A DNA stretch of 37,158 nt from Pseudomonas sp. QS1027 (GCF_002814235.1 NZ_PHSU01000054.1:1-37158), one strand, 5' to 3'; positions 25,801-33,684 are shown, counted from the stretch's first letter. The notes: a model not told the origin generated them from the sequence alone. A program made the numbers and translations.

Positions 25801-27821
25801 CCAAGAGACGGCCCGGCTATCAACTCAGTGGTCGCGGAGCACCACAGGCCGGCAGCCGCTGGGCCCTCGAAGATAGGGTAGCCCGGCTGTTTCCGAGCTT
25901 TTCCGATGAACAGATCCGGCAATTTATCGGCAGCCTGAGCGGCTCGCGGGTCTTCGATGAACTGCGGCGACTGGAGCAGGAGTACGAACAACTGACGGAA
26001 GAGCTGGATCTCTGGTCGTTCATCACCCCCTCCACTCACCCTGTCAGCGGGGAACGCTTGAGCCTGATGCAGCGCATCAATCAACAACGCACCCGTGCCC
26101 AGTTCGCCGAAGCCATCCGGCGCTGCTGGCGTCGTGAGCCCGACCTGCTCTATTCCAGCAATCCCGAGGAGCACGGCTACACCCTCAGCGCCAATGGCCT
26201 GCTGGGCGAGTTGCCCGGACTGTCCGTCGACTTCGCTCATGTCCGGCACCTGAACCTGGCGGCCAATACGCCGGCCCTGGAACTGGCCCAGTTCCTCGAG
26301 CACTTTCCCAACTTGCGCCAGCTCTCCATACGCGGTTTCCAACTCGACACCCTGCCCGAGTCGATATCACAGGGGCAACTGACCGAACTGAGCCTGATCG
26401 ACTGCAGCATGCACCTGACACCCCAGACCGCGCCGGCACTCTCGGCGATGCAAAGCCTGGAGATCCTCGACCTGAGCGGCAACCCCCTCGGCCTGGTTCC
26501 CGACCTGAGCCAACTGCATGGGCTGGCAGTGCTCGACCTGAGCCGCACCGGAATCAATGCGCTCCCCAGGGGCCTGTTCGAGCTGCCGCGACTGGAAGCC
26601 GCCCTGCTTGTCGATAACGCCATCAGCGACCTGCCGCCAACGCTCAACGAGATGTCCAGCAACCTCGGTTCCGGCCTGGACCTGAGCGGCAACCCGCTGT
26701 CCGAGACCAGCCTGCAACGCGCCCGGGACTACTACCGCAGAACGGGCCACTCACTCGGCGTCCAGTCCCAGGCCGAGCGAACCCGGATACGCGCGCTTTA
26801 CCCGGGCCTGGATAACGGACAGCTGGAGAGTTTCATCCGGGCCCAGCCGCGCCTCCTCGAGGAGTCCCTGGATCAATTGAGCCGACTGGAAACCCAATAC
26901 CGCCAACTGAGCGCCGACCTGCTGGCCTGGAGCGGCGATATCCCCGCGCGCCACCCGGAAACACAGCAACCGCTCAGCGCGGTAGAACTGGCGGTGGAAA
27001 ACCTGAACCGGCAGGACTTCGCGCTACAGCTGCAACGTAGCTGGCAGCGCCAGAGCGAAGAAATACTGCCTGACGGCACGCTCTTTTATAACTTCACCTA
27101 CACCCAGAGAATCATCGGCAGCCTGCCCGCGCTTTCAGCGGATTTCAGCCATATCGCGCGCCTGGAGGTCCATGGTTACGGCGTCAGTCACGGGCTCGAT
27201 GCCTTCCTCCACAGCTTCCCCCATCTACGCGTGTTGTATGCCTCCGGCTTTATCGACCGGGACTTCCCCGCCGCGATTTTCGACATGCCGCACTTGAGAA
27301 ACCTGGAGCTGCCCTATGGCCGGATCCGGCTGAGCGAAACCTCTCACCAGCAACTCGCGGACATGACCGCTTTACGCATGCTCGACCTGTCCGGCAACCC
27401 GCTGCAACCGGCTCTGCGGCGAACCGGGGGAACGCGACTGACACCGAACGTGACACAGATGACGGACCTGAGAGTGCTCGACCTGAGCGATAGCGGTATC
27501 CAACAGACACCCGAGGGGCTGTTCGGACTGCGTGCCCTGGGGATTGCCGACTTTCGCGACAACCAGATCCGAGACATACCGGAAAGCCTGTTCGAGGTGC
27601 CGACCTCGCAACCCGTGGTCTATGACTTCAGGAACAACCCCTTGACCGAGGCGAGTCTCCAGAGAGTCCGCAGCTACAGAGAGCTGAATGGCGGCGTGCA
27701 GCAGGTCAGAATCCTGATCGGCGACGATGTGAGCAGCAGCGAAGAAAGCGAAAGTGACAATGGCGGCAGTGTCCCGCCGGCGGCATCCCCCATGACGCCG
27801 CCCACGCCCCGCGAAGAATAA
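22863..27821 (+). CDS. Dermonecrotic-toxin-like LRR protein without NEL domain
   Basis: 1652 residues. The N-terminal 500 resemble the dermonecrotic toxin domain (DUF6543 type) of large Pseudomonas LRR proteins, including two hydrophobic stretches at about 396-430 (GLNLLNVAALFVPGLGEAML) and 450-468. A helical/linker middle (about 500-1000) is followed by two copies of one module, about 1002-1300 and 1304-1605. Each has a helical lead (LFPSFSDEQIRQFI / LYPGLDNGQLESFI) and LRRs such as LEILDLSGNPLGLVPDL and LRVLDLSDSGIQQTPEGLF. The tail is Ser/Glu/Asp- then Pro-rich (SSSEESESDNGG). The cysteine ubiquitin-ligase (NEL) domain usual at the end of such proteins is not present. Weak GAG before the ATG. 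Effector or toxin role is inferred. The stop is 3 bp from the argR stop. Confidence 0.8.
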   Translation: MPTPAATDLPHYPDNFELIKNKLPNWLTDASRTLLQAHGDSLLLTHTHKARLAEYLQALQGLQAFAVPILSNALKTRFGYLLDPQRDRIGGVRLITAETLSTPRKVSVVDMSLLEAALKNFVAPRHENLVFYNESSLYRQVNARQSRPIRAFTLRGFVELCRELDIGGQYDRHMSAVLLPKKPSGEADNRFRDQFELSERYELITQTHIALMKGNISHSTHQFLLAASQQSRLPSWDSKPVSCCELQMFNFRTPLSSSTGVTLKGAWLIEHQDTLIARNRPCIVYLSGDPEQALKQYASFEAFEQELGHRLGRIDYRGFFNRYINQRTQSAFFSALEHRLDTSGTAADLQLKRFPLIGHPLRELYTQHLVKLLDDGNFSAVPVADIDRQDHREHLQSLGNIGLNLLNVAALFVPGLGEAMLAVAGAQMFSQIYNGIEDWHHDEREQALKGLIGVTLNLALIGGITVFAHRFAGAGMVKDLKQVSLPNGESTLWKPDLTPYEQSLVLPESAQPNASGLYEINDRQYLKQGDKVYEVELNPQGNRGRIKHPDRPGQYAPAFWHNGAGAWFHELENPLRWQGPQLMHRLSLAGEAFSDIDAARIMAVSDTDEALLRRVHFDSQRPPALLKDSQLRFRLDRDIQRLIEQMARGEAAPDESMQEQILLDLWQSQPKALRLVDDQGRVVMETIRTGTTQEQQVVISLDQLHNGDLLKTVLNSPDLDESDIRTLLGESQNFATPAEKPETRLLNFRKQIARHAQLRRKALFESQYRFRTQSQDPSIGVLQKAFPDLPVTVLEELAEQASGAQLQALRESAEIAPGITDEAALYQQQVRLARAREGLYLASSGNADSEKLILHSVQRLPGWSTQVRIEIRAQSSTGPLLDSIGTSDAPISKVLIKENGLYQTRDALDQELHDSDDLYASLLHALPDTQRSELGYPSPKQGAQLKQAVQNSRLPGPDEIRQLLDMPPAIPSEHSPMALAKRRPGYQLSGRGAPQAGSRWALEDRVARLFPSFSDEQIRQFIGSLSGSRVFDELRRLEQEYEQLTEELDLWSFITPSTHPVSGERLSLMQRINQQRTRAQFAEAIRRCWRREPDLLYSSNPEEHGYTLSANGLLGELPGLSVDFAHVRHLNLAANTPALELAQFLEHFPNLRQLSIRGFQLDTLPESISQGQLTELSLIDCSMHLTPQTAPALSAMQSLEILDLSGNPLGLVPDLSQLHGLAVLDLSRTGINALPRGLFELPRLEAALLVDNAISDLPPTLNEMSSNLGSGLDLSGNPLSETSLQRARDYYRRTGHSLGVQSQAERTRIRALYPGLDNGQLESFIRAQPRLLEESLDQLSRLETQYRQLSADLLAWSGDIPARHPETQQPLSAVELAVENLNRQDFALQLQRSWQRQSEEILPDGTLFYNFTYTQRIIGSLPALSADFSHIARLEVHGYGVSHGLDAFLHSFPHLRVLYASGFIDRDFPAAIFDMPHLRNLELPYGRIRLSETSHQQLADMTALRMLDLSGNPLQPALRRTGGTRLTPNVTQMTDLRVLDLSDSGIQQTPEGLFGLRALGIADFRDNQIRDIPESLFEVPTSQPVVYDFRNNPLTEASLQRVRSYRELNGGVQQVRILIGDDVSSSEESESDNGGSVPPAASPMTPPTPREE

Positions 27822-27824
27822 GCC

Positions 27825-28817
27825 TTAGCCGCGTTCCGAAGGCACCGACGACAACTCGAACGGACTGCTGCTGCGCCGCTGGTTGCGATCTTCACGCGGC
27901 GTGGCGCCAAAGAAGTTGCGATAGGCGCTGGAGAAGTGCGGCCCCGAGGAGAAACCGCAGGACAGGCCGATCTGGATGATCGACTTGCTGGTCTGCATCA
28001 GCATCTGCCGGGCCTTGTTCAGGCGCAACTCCAGGTAATACTGGCTCGGCACACGGTTGAGGTATTGCTTGAAGATCCGCTCCAACTGGCGTCGCGAGAC
28101 ACAGACATGCTGCGCGATCTCGTCGGTGGTCAGCGGCTCCTCGATATTGGCCTCCATCAGCAACACGGCCTGGGTCAGCTTCGGATGGCTGGAGCCCAGG
28201 CGGTTCTGCAACGGAATGCGCTGGCGCTCGCCGCCTTCGCGGATGCGCTCGACCACCAGTTCCTCGGAAACCGCACCGGCCAACTCGGCACCATGATCAC
28301 GGGCCAGTACCGCCAGCAACAGGTCCAGCACCGACATGCCGCCGCAGGCGGTCAGGCGATCACGGTCCCAGTCGAACAGATGACTGGTGGCGATCACCTT
28401 GGGAAAACGTTCGGCGAAATCATCCTGCCAACGCCAGTGCACCGCTGCGCGATACCCATCGAGCAAGCCGAGCTGGGCCAGCGGATAGACCCCGGCGGAC
28501 AAACCGGCCACCACGCAACCGGCGCGAACCAGTTGCTTGAGCGCGCTGCTCAAGGCCGGCGCGAGGCTGGTCGGTGGCTCGTCGGCCAGCAGGAAGAGTT
28601 TCTGGAAACCTTCCAGCTTGCCGGCCCAGGGCTCACCCGGCAGTTGCCAGCCGGCACCGGGCTGAGCCTCGGCGGGCACTTCGGCCTGCAGGAAAGACAA
28701 TTCGTAGACGACTTCCGGATGCACCCGCTGTGCGACACGCAAGGCCTCCTCGGCCAGCGCCAGCGTCAAGGCTTGGGTGCTGGGCCAAATCAGGAAACCA
28801 ATTCGATGGGCAGTCAT
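27825..28817 (-). CDS. argR: ArgR, AraC-type arginine regulator
   Basis: 330 residues. The N-terminal DJ-1/PfpI-like sensor domain (about 4-190, IGFLIWPSTQALTLALAEEAL, AGCVVAGLSAGVYPLAQLGLL) is followed by a C-terminal AraC/XylS domain (about 215-315) with two helix-turn-helix motifs (TTDEIAQHVCVSRRQLERIFKQ, KSIIQIGLSCGFSSGPHFSSAY). ArgR activates aru and aot operons and modulates glutamate metabolism in response to arginine in P. aeruginosa. ATG 28817 (MTAHRIGF) matches the known protein start; the frame is open to 28901 and the Shine-Dalgarno is weak. It lies 124 bp after aotP. Confidence 0.95.
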   Translation of the reverse strand: MTAHRIGFLIWPSTQALTLALAEEALRVAQRVHPEVVYELSFLQAEVPAEAQPGAGWQLPGEPWAGKLEGFQKLFLLADEPPTSLAPALSSALKQLVRAGCVVAGLSAGVYPLAQLGLLDGYRAAVHWRWQDDFAERFPKVIATSHLFDWDRDRLTACGGMSVLDLLLAVLARDHGAELAGAVSEELVVERIREGGERQRIPLQNRLGSSHPKLTQAVLLMEANIEEPLTTDEIAQHVCVSRRQLERIFKQYLNRVPSQYYLELRLNKARQMLMQTSKSIIQIGLSCGFSSGPHFSSAYRNFFGATPREDRNQRRSSSPFELSSVPSERG

Positions 28818-28941
28818 GGCAGGCAATCCGAAAACAGAACAGAGTGAAAAGCCGAGGGCAGCCAACTCAAAGTAGACCACGCCGCGCTCGGCGCGCAGCA
28901 TGACCTATTTTGGTGCGCAACGGCAGCATAAAAAGCGACGA

Positions 28942-29706
28942 CTATTTCAAACTGCCCGAGAGGAATTGCTGCAGACGCTCGGACTGCGGGTTGACCAACA
29001 CCTCGCGCGGATTGCCGCGTTCTTCGACCACGCCTTTGTGCAGGAACACCAGCTGGTTGGAGACTTCACGGGCAAAGCCCATCTCGTGGGTCACCACCAC
29101 CATGGTCCGGCCTTCCTGGGCCAGGGCCTGCATCACCTTCAGCACGTCGCCCACCAGCTCCGGGTCGAGGGCCGAGGTCGGCTCGTCGAACAGCATCACT
29201 TCCGGCTCCACTGCCAGCGCCCGGGCAATCGCCACGCGCTGCTGCTCGCCGCCGGACATATGGCCCGGGTAGGCGTCCTTGCGATGCGCCACGCCGACTT
29301 TCGCCAGGTAGTACTCGGCCTTTTCCAGCGCCTCTTTCTTCGACATGCCAAGGACGTGAATCGGCGCCTCGATAATATTTTCCAGCGCGGTCATGTGCGA
29401 CCACAGGTTGAAATGCTGGAACACCATCGACAGTCGCGAACGCATGCGCTGCAACTGTTTCGGGTCGGCGGCCTTCAGCGCGCCGTCCTTGCCGGCCACC
29501 AGCTTCAACTCTTCATTGTTCAGCAGGATGCGCCCGGCATAGGGCTGCTCCAGCAGGTTGATGCAGCGCAGGAAGGTACTTTTGCCGGAGCCACTGGAGC
29601 CGATGATGCTGATCACATCACCAGCGGCGGCTTCCAGGGACACGCCCTTGAGCACTTCGTGACTGCCATAGCGTTTATGCAGGTCTTGGACTTCAAGCTT
29701 GTACAT
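28942..29706 (-). CDS. aotP: Arginine/ornithine ABC transporter ATPase AotP
   Basis: 254 residues, polar amino acid uptake family ATPase (HisP type) at the cytoplasmic face. Walker A GSSGSGKST (36-44), Q-loop FQHFNLW (96-102), signature SGGEQQ (151-156), Walker B MLFDEPTSALD (171-181), and H-loop VVVTHEMGF (about 205-213). ATG 29706 is 29 bp after the aotO stop; the longer open frame overlaps aotO and is not supported. Confidence 0.96.
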   Translation of the reverse strand: MYKLEVQDLHKRYGSHEVLKGVSLEAAAGDVISIIGSSGSGKSTFLRCINLLEQPYAGRILLNNEELKLVAGKDGALKAADPKQLQRMRSRLSMVFQHFNLWSHMTALENIIEAPIHVLGMSKKEALEKAEYYLAKVGVAHRKDAYPGHMSGGEQQRVAIARALAVEPEVMLFDEPTSALDPELVGDVLKVMQALAQEGRTMVVVTHEMGFAREVSNQLVFLHKGVVEERGNPREVLVNPQSERLQQFLSGSLK

Positions 29707-29734
29707 GCGGTCGGTTCTCACAAAAACAGTCAGG

Positions 29735-30847
29735 TCAGTCGCTGAGCAGGCGTCCGTGGCGAAGCGGTACGCGCCCCGCCACCTTGGCCAGCCAGATCGA
29801 GGGTTGGGCGTAACGCAGCCGCTCCACGGCGTACAACACACCGCTCGTGCCGGCACACACGGTGCTGACCCGGTCGGATAACGGATCGATCACTTCGAAC
29901 AGCGGGTCGCCGGTTTCCACCCAACTGCCCACCGGCACCAGGAAACTCAACACACCGGGGTGCGGTGCATAGAGCAACTCGGTGCCTTCGAACGGCATGC
30001 CTTCGCAAGGTTCCTGCTGCGCGGCCGGCCATTCGCCGTCGATCAGACCCTGCTCCGCGAGGAACGCCAGAATCCCTTCAGCCTGGGCCTCGGCCTGCTC
30101 GCGACCGGTATCGGCCTGGCCGCCCAGTTCAATGGTGGTGGCCATGCACGCCAGCGGAATCTGCGCGTCCGGGAACTCCCGGGACAGGCGCAACCACGGC
30201 AACGAACAGGCCTCGTCGAACGAGGTGCCGCCCGACTCTTCCGCCAGCAGCCCGACGCGAACCTTGAGGTGCGCCGCCAGGGAGCGCCACTGCGGCCAAT
30301 GCTGGGGAAAGGTGTACATGTGCAACGCGGCTTCACAATCGCAATGCAGGTCGAGCACCAGGTCGGCATCGCAGGCATGGCTCAGCAGCACCCGCTGCAT
30401 GCCTTGCAACTGACTGGTCGCCGCCGGCAGCGAAGCCAGCACCTCAAGCATCGCCTGGCGAATCAGCCGCACGTTGGCATGGAGGTCATCGCCCAGGCGA
30501 TCTTTCACCAGGGCGCTGACCGGCTCGGTCAACTGGACGAAATCGCGGTTGAAGTTCTTGCCGCTGCCGTACTCGAAACGGCCTTGATGATTACCTTGCA
30601 GCAACTGGCCGAGGCCGATCGGATTGGCCACCGGGACCAGCTCGATCACGCCCTTGAGGGCACCGCGGGCTTCCAGCTCGACCAGGCGCTTTTTCAGCTC
30701 CCAGGCCGTGCGCATGCCCGGCAATTCATCGGCATGCAGGCTGGCCTGGATATAGGCCTTGCGCTCGCCACTGCCGAAACGGAACACCGACAGCTGGCGC
30801 TCCGTGCCCAGGCTACCCCAGGGCAAAGGATGATCGATACGCTGCAT
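29735..30847 (-). CDS. aotO: AotO, AstE/aspartoacylase-family protein
   Basis: 370 residues, succinylglutamate desuccinylase/aspartoacylase family (M14-like zinc amidohydrolase). The zinc motif HADE (H38, E41) and DLHCD (H168) are present, as is TIELGGQADTG near 240. The C-terminal 90 residues form a biotinyl-like barrel (LLYAPHPGVLSFLVPVGSWVETGDPLFEV) typical of the family. It lies in the aot transport operon between aotM and aotP, 2 bp after the aotM stop. In P. aeruginosa the equivalent gene is in aotJQMOP-argR and is not known to be needed for uptake. The substrate is unknown; a deacylase for an acylated arginine or ornithine is plausible. Confidence 0.88.
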   Translation of the reverse strand: MQRIDHPLPWGSLGTERQLSVFRFGSGERKAYIQASLHADELPGMRTAWELKKRLVELEARGALKGVIELVPVANPIGLGQLLQGNHQGRFEYGSGKNFNRDFVQLTEPVSALVKDRLGDDLHANVRLIRQAMLEVLASLPAATSQLQGMQRVLLSHACDADLVLDLHCDCEAALHMYTFPQHWPQWRSLAAHLKVRVGLLAEESGGTSFDEACSLPWLRLSREFPDAQIPLACMATTIELGGQADTGREQAEAQAEGILAFLAEQGLIDGEWPAAQQEPCEGMPFEGTELLYAPHPGVLSFLVPVGSWVETGDPLFEVIDPLSDRVSTVCAGTSGVLYAVERLRYAQPSIWLAKVAGRVPLRHGRLLSD

Positions 30848-30849
30848 AG

Positions 30850-31548
30850 TCAGTGCTTCCTCGGCGCCAGGTAACCCAACCAGCGGCGCTCAGCCAACTT
30901 GAACAGCCGCACCAGGATAAAGGTCAGGCACAGGTAGAACGCGCCGGCGGTGATGTAGGCCTCGAACGGCAGGTAATACTGGGCGTTGACGGTACGGGCG
31001 GCACCGGTGATATCGATCAGGGTGACGATGGACGCCAGACTGGTGGTCTGCAGCATCATGATCACTTCGTTGCTGTACTGCGGCAGTGCCCGGCGCAGGG
31101 CCGATGGCAGCAGGATGCGGCGGTACAGCTTGTAGCGCGACATGCCCATGGCCTTGGCCGCCTCGATCTCGCCATTGGGCGTGGCCCGCAGACTGCCGGC
31201 GATGATTTCGGCGGTGTAGGCGCTGGTGTTGATGGCAAAGGCCAGGCAGGCACAGAAGGTCGCGCTCGACAGCCAGGGCCAGAGGAAACTCTCGCGCACC
31301 GCCTCGAACTGGGCCAGGCCGTAGTAGATCAGGAACAGCTGCACCAGCATCGGCGTGCCACGGATCACATAGGTGTAGAGCCAGGCGCTGATGTTCACCA
31401 GCGGCTGCTTGGACACCCGCATCAGCCCCAGGGGCAATGCCGCCAGCAGGCCGAACAGCAACGACAAGGCCAGCAGCTTCAAAGTGGTCAGCAGGCCGCC
31501 GAGGTACAGCGGCATGGCTTCCCAGATGACGTTGTAGTCGAAGATCAT
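30850..31548 (-). CDS. aotM: Arginine/ornithine ABC permease AotM
   Basis: 232 residues, His/Glu/Gln/Arg-type permease with about five transmembrane helices (LYLGGLLTTLKLLALSLLFGLLAALPLGLM, and later segments) and the EAA loop EIEAAKAMGMSRYKLYRRILLPSALRRALPQYSN that docks on AotP. ATG overlaps the aotQ stop as ATGA, so the two permeases are translationally coupled. Confidence 0.95.
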   Translation of the reverse strand: MIFDYNVIWEAMPLYLGGLLTTLKLLALSLLFGLLAALPLGLMRVSKQPLVNISAWLYTYVIRGTPMLVQLFLIYYGLAQFEAVRESFLWPWLSSATFCACLAFAINTSAYTAEIIAGSLRATPNGEIEAAKAMGMSRYKLYRRILLPSALRRALPQYSNEVIMMLQTTSLASIVTLIDITGAARTVNAQYYLPFEAYITAGAFYLCLTFILVRLFKLAERRWLGYLAPRKH

Positions 31549-32234
31549 AGATCAGCCGCCCTTACGCCTACCGAGTAGCGCTTCTCAAGGTGACGCAATG
31601 CCAGCAATGAGACACTGGTGATCACCAGGTACATCGCCGCCACTGCGAGGAAGAAGGTGAAAGGCTCGCGGGTGGCATCCGCCGCCTGCTTGGCCTTGAA
31701 CATCATGTCTTGCAGACCGACCACGGAAATCAACGCGGTGGCCTTGGTCAGCACCAGCCAGTTGTTGGTGAAGCCGGGAATCGCCAGGCGAATCATCTGC
31801 GGCACCAGCACCCGGAAAAACACTTGCAGGCTGCTCATGCCGTAGGACATGCCGGCTTCAGCCTGACCCTTGGGAATTGCCATGAAGGCCCCGCGGAAAG
31901 TTTCCGACAGGTAAGCGCCGAAAATGAAACCCAGGGTGCCGATACCGGCGACCAGGGGGTTGAGGTCGATGTAGTCGTCAAAACCGAGCAGTGGCGCGAC
32001 GCGGTTGAGCAGGTCCTGGCCACCGTAGAAGATCAGCAGGATCAGCACCAGGTCGGGAATCCCACGGATGACCGTGGCATACAGGTCGCCGAGCCAGGCC
32101 AGCCAGCGCACCGGCGACAGGCGCAAGGCCACCCCGATCAGGCCCAGGACAATGGCCAGGGCCATGGACGACAAGGCGAGCTGAAGCGTCAGCCAAACGC
32201 CATCGAGGATGACAGCCCCGTAGCCTTTCAACAT
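31545..32234 (-). CDS. aotQ: Arginine/ornithine ABC permease AotQ
   Basis: 229 residues, partner permease of AotM. The hydrophobic N-terminus is GAVILDGVWLTLQLALSSMALAIVLGLIG; the EAA-type loop is GQAEAGMSYGMSSLQVFFRVLVPQMIRLAIPGFTNNW. GAGG about 9 nt before ATG 32234. It is separated from aotJ by 91 bp with an attenuator-like terminator. Confidence 0.95.
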   Translation of the reverse strand: MLKGYGAVILDGVWLTLQLALSSMALAIVLGLIGVALRLSPVRWLAWLGDLYATVIRGIPDLVLILLIFYGGQDLLNRVAPLLGFDDYIDLNPLVAGIGTLGFIFGAYLSETFRGAFMAIPKGQAEAGMSYGMSSLQVFFRVLVPQMIRLAIPGFTNNWLVLTKATALISVVGLQDMMFKAKQAADATREPFTFFLAVAAMYLVITSVSLLALRHLEKRYSVGVRAADL

Positions 32235-32257
32235 GATTCAGATCCTCGGAATTAGGG

Positions 32258-32304
32258 ATGAAAAAATGGCGCAAACCTCAGAGCTCCTGCTGCTTGCGCC
32301 ATTT
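32258..32304 (-). terminator. Intercistronic terminator/attenuator after aotJ
   Basis: AAATGGCGCAA and TTGCGCCATTT form an 11-bp stem around a 19-nt loop, followed on the minus strand by an uninterrupted T run. It lies between aotJ and aotQ. Such elements let the binding protein be made in excess over the membrane components. Confidence 0.85.
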
Positions 32305-32325
32305 CAGACTTGTCACTGCGGCGGT

Positions 32326-33102
32326 TTACTTGCCGTAGATATCGAAGTCGAAGTACTTGTCCTGGATCTGCTTGTACGTGCCGTTGGCACGGATCGCGAC
32401 GATGGCGGCGTTGATCTTGTCCAGATCGGCCTTGTCGCCTTTGCGCACGGCAATGCCGATGCCGTCACCGAAGTATTTCTCGTCGGTGAATTGCGGGCCG
32501 ACGAAAGCGAAGCCCTTGCCGGAATCGGTCTTCAGGAAACCGTCCTGCAGCAGGGTAGCGTCAGCCACGGTGCCGTCGAGGCGACCGGCGGCCACGTCCA
32601 GGTAGATCTCGTTCTGCGAACCGTAAGGCTTGATTTCAGCGCCCAGCGGCTTGAGGACTTCTTCAGCGAAACGGTTGTGGATCGAACCGCGCTGCACGCC
32701 GATCTTCTTGCCCTTGAGCTCGGACAGGTTGTCGCTGACAACGGTGCCTTCCTTCATCACCAGGCGAGCCGGGGTGTTGTAGTACTTGTTGGTGAAATCG
32801 ACCGATTTCTTACGATCGTCGGTGATCGACATCGACGACAGGATGGCGTCGATCTTGCGTACCTTGAGGGCCGGGATCAGGCCATCGAACTCTTGCTCGA
32901 CCCAGACGCACTTGACCTTCATCTCTGCGCACAGGGCATTGCCGATGTCGTAGTCGAAGCCAACAATGCTGCCGTCCGGCGCCTTGGAGGCGAACGGAGG
33001 GTAGGCGGCTTCGATACCAATTTTCAGTGGTTTTTCATCGGCGAATGTCGGCAGCGACAGCACGGACAGTGCCAGGGCACCAAGCAGCACGAGTTTCTTC
33101 AT
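32326..33102 (-). CDS. aotJ: Arginine/ornithine-binding periplasmic protein AotJ
   Basis: 258 residues, family 3 solute-binding protein. Signal peptide MKKLVLLGALALSVLSLPTFA (cleavage before DEKP). Mature motifs: LKIGIEAAYPPFASKAPDGSIVGFDYDIGNALC, the SBP family 3 signature, and ISSMSITDDRKKSVDFTNKYY-type ligand-contact region. It delivers arginine/ornithine to AotQM. GGAG lies 7 nt before ATG 33102; the longer frame to 33216 runs into the promoter region. First gene of the operon with ArgR half sites upstream. Confidence 0.95.
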   Translation of the reverse strand: MKKLVLLGALALSVLSLPTFADEKPLKIGIEAAYPPFASKAPDGSIVGFDYDIGNALCAEMKVKCVWVEQEFDGLIPALKVRKIDAILSSMSITDDRKKSVDFTNKYYNTPARLVMKEGTVVSDNLSELKGKKIGVQRGSIHNRFAEEVLKPLGAEIKPYGSQNEIYLDVAAGRLDGTVADATLLQDGFLKTDSGKGFAFVGPQFTDEKYFGDGIGIAVRKGDKADLDKINAAIVAIRANGTYKQIQDKYFDFDIYGK

Positions 33103-33215
33103 CTTGAGACTCCATCGGTCAAGGGCAAAACGGCAGAGTGAGCAACAGCCCAATATGCGGATGGGAAAGCAGTCTTCGCGTAACGGTCGGCGGCGAGCGC
33201 GTTCAGCGTGCGCCA

Positions 33216-33277
33216 CGACAAGCGAGTGATCGGCATTCTAACGACAGGTCCGAAGCCGATATTTCCTCAATGCGACA
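33216..33277 (-). promoter_or_regulatory. aotJ promoter with ArgR half sites
   Basis: An exact TGTCGC-N8-AA site (33262-33277, minus strand) lies just upstream of a -10-like TAGAAT (33240-33235) with a poor -35. Two further TGTCG motifs follow at 33242-33246 and 33216-33220, spaced 31 and 26 bp. This suits activation and autoregulation of aot-argR by ArgR. Confidence 0.6.
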
Positions 33278-33520
33278 ACTAATTACAGAAGCGCCGAGAA
33301 AGCGGGATGGACACATTGACAACTCTTGATTTTTATGCAGGAGCGAAAGAAGGGGTAACCGATCTATCCTGCAAATAGCGGGCCTATTATTCGCAAAGCC
33401 TTCTATTCCGGCAAGCACGGCGTTCGATGAGATTTAAAAGGCCGTGGCTTCGGGTCAAAAACGGGCAGCGGCGTTTCCCTTTGCCCCGTGTCCGGGCGGC
33501 AGGTGACACATTTGGTTACC

Positions 33521-33536
33521 TACCGAAAAATCGGTA
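33521..33536. repeat. Small inverted repeat TACCGA-N4-TCGGTA
   Basis: A 6-bp perfect inverted repeat in the otherwise featureless part (33280-33600) of the region between aotJ and acsA. Could be an operator or chance. I see no gene in this interval. Confidence 0.25.
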
Positions 33537-33600
33537 ACAGAGGGAGGAATTCACAGCAAAAACCGATATTTATCTCACTTCATTCAAGGACACGCTCCCT

Positions 33601-33684
33601 TGCAGGAGCCGGCTTGCTGGCGATGAGGCCGCTGAACCTTGCAGTGCCCATCCGGCCGTCATCGCCAGCAAGCCGGCGCCTACA
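33601..33684. repeat. REPIN (REP doublet)
   Basis: Two inverted 26-nt arms (33601-33626 and 33659-33684) matching at 24 of 26 positions, both containing GCCGGCTTGCTGGCGATGA, separated by 32 bp. This is the layout of Pseudomonas REP doublets that fold into long hairpins and are moved by RAYT transposases. It sits between acsA's terminator and the aotJ promoter. Confidence 0.88.

Noticed and set aside
27400..27821. NEL ubiquitin-ligase domain at the end of the LRR protein
   Set aside because: Sequence after the last LRR is only about 45 residues, low complexity, without a CxD-type cysteine.
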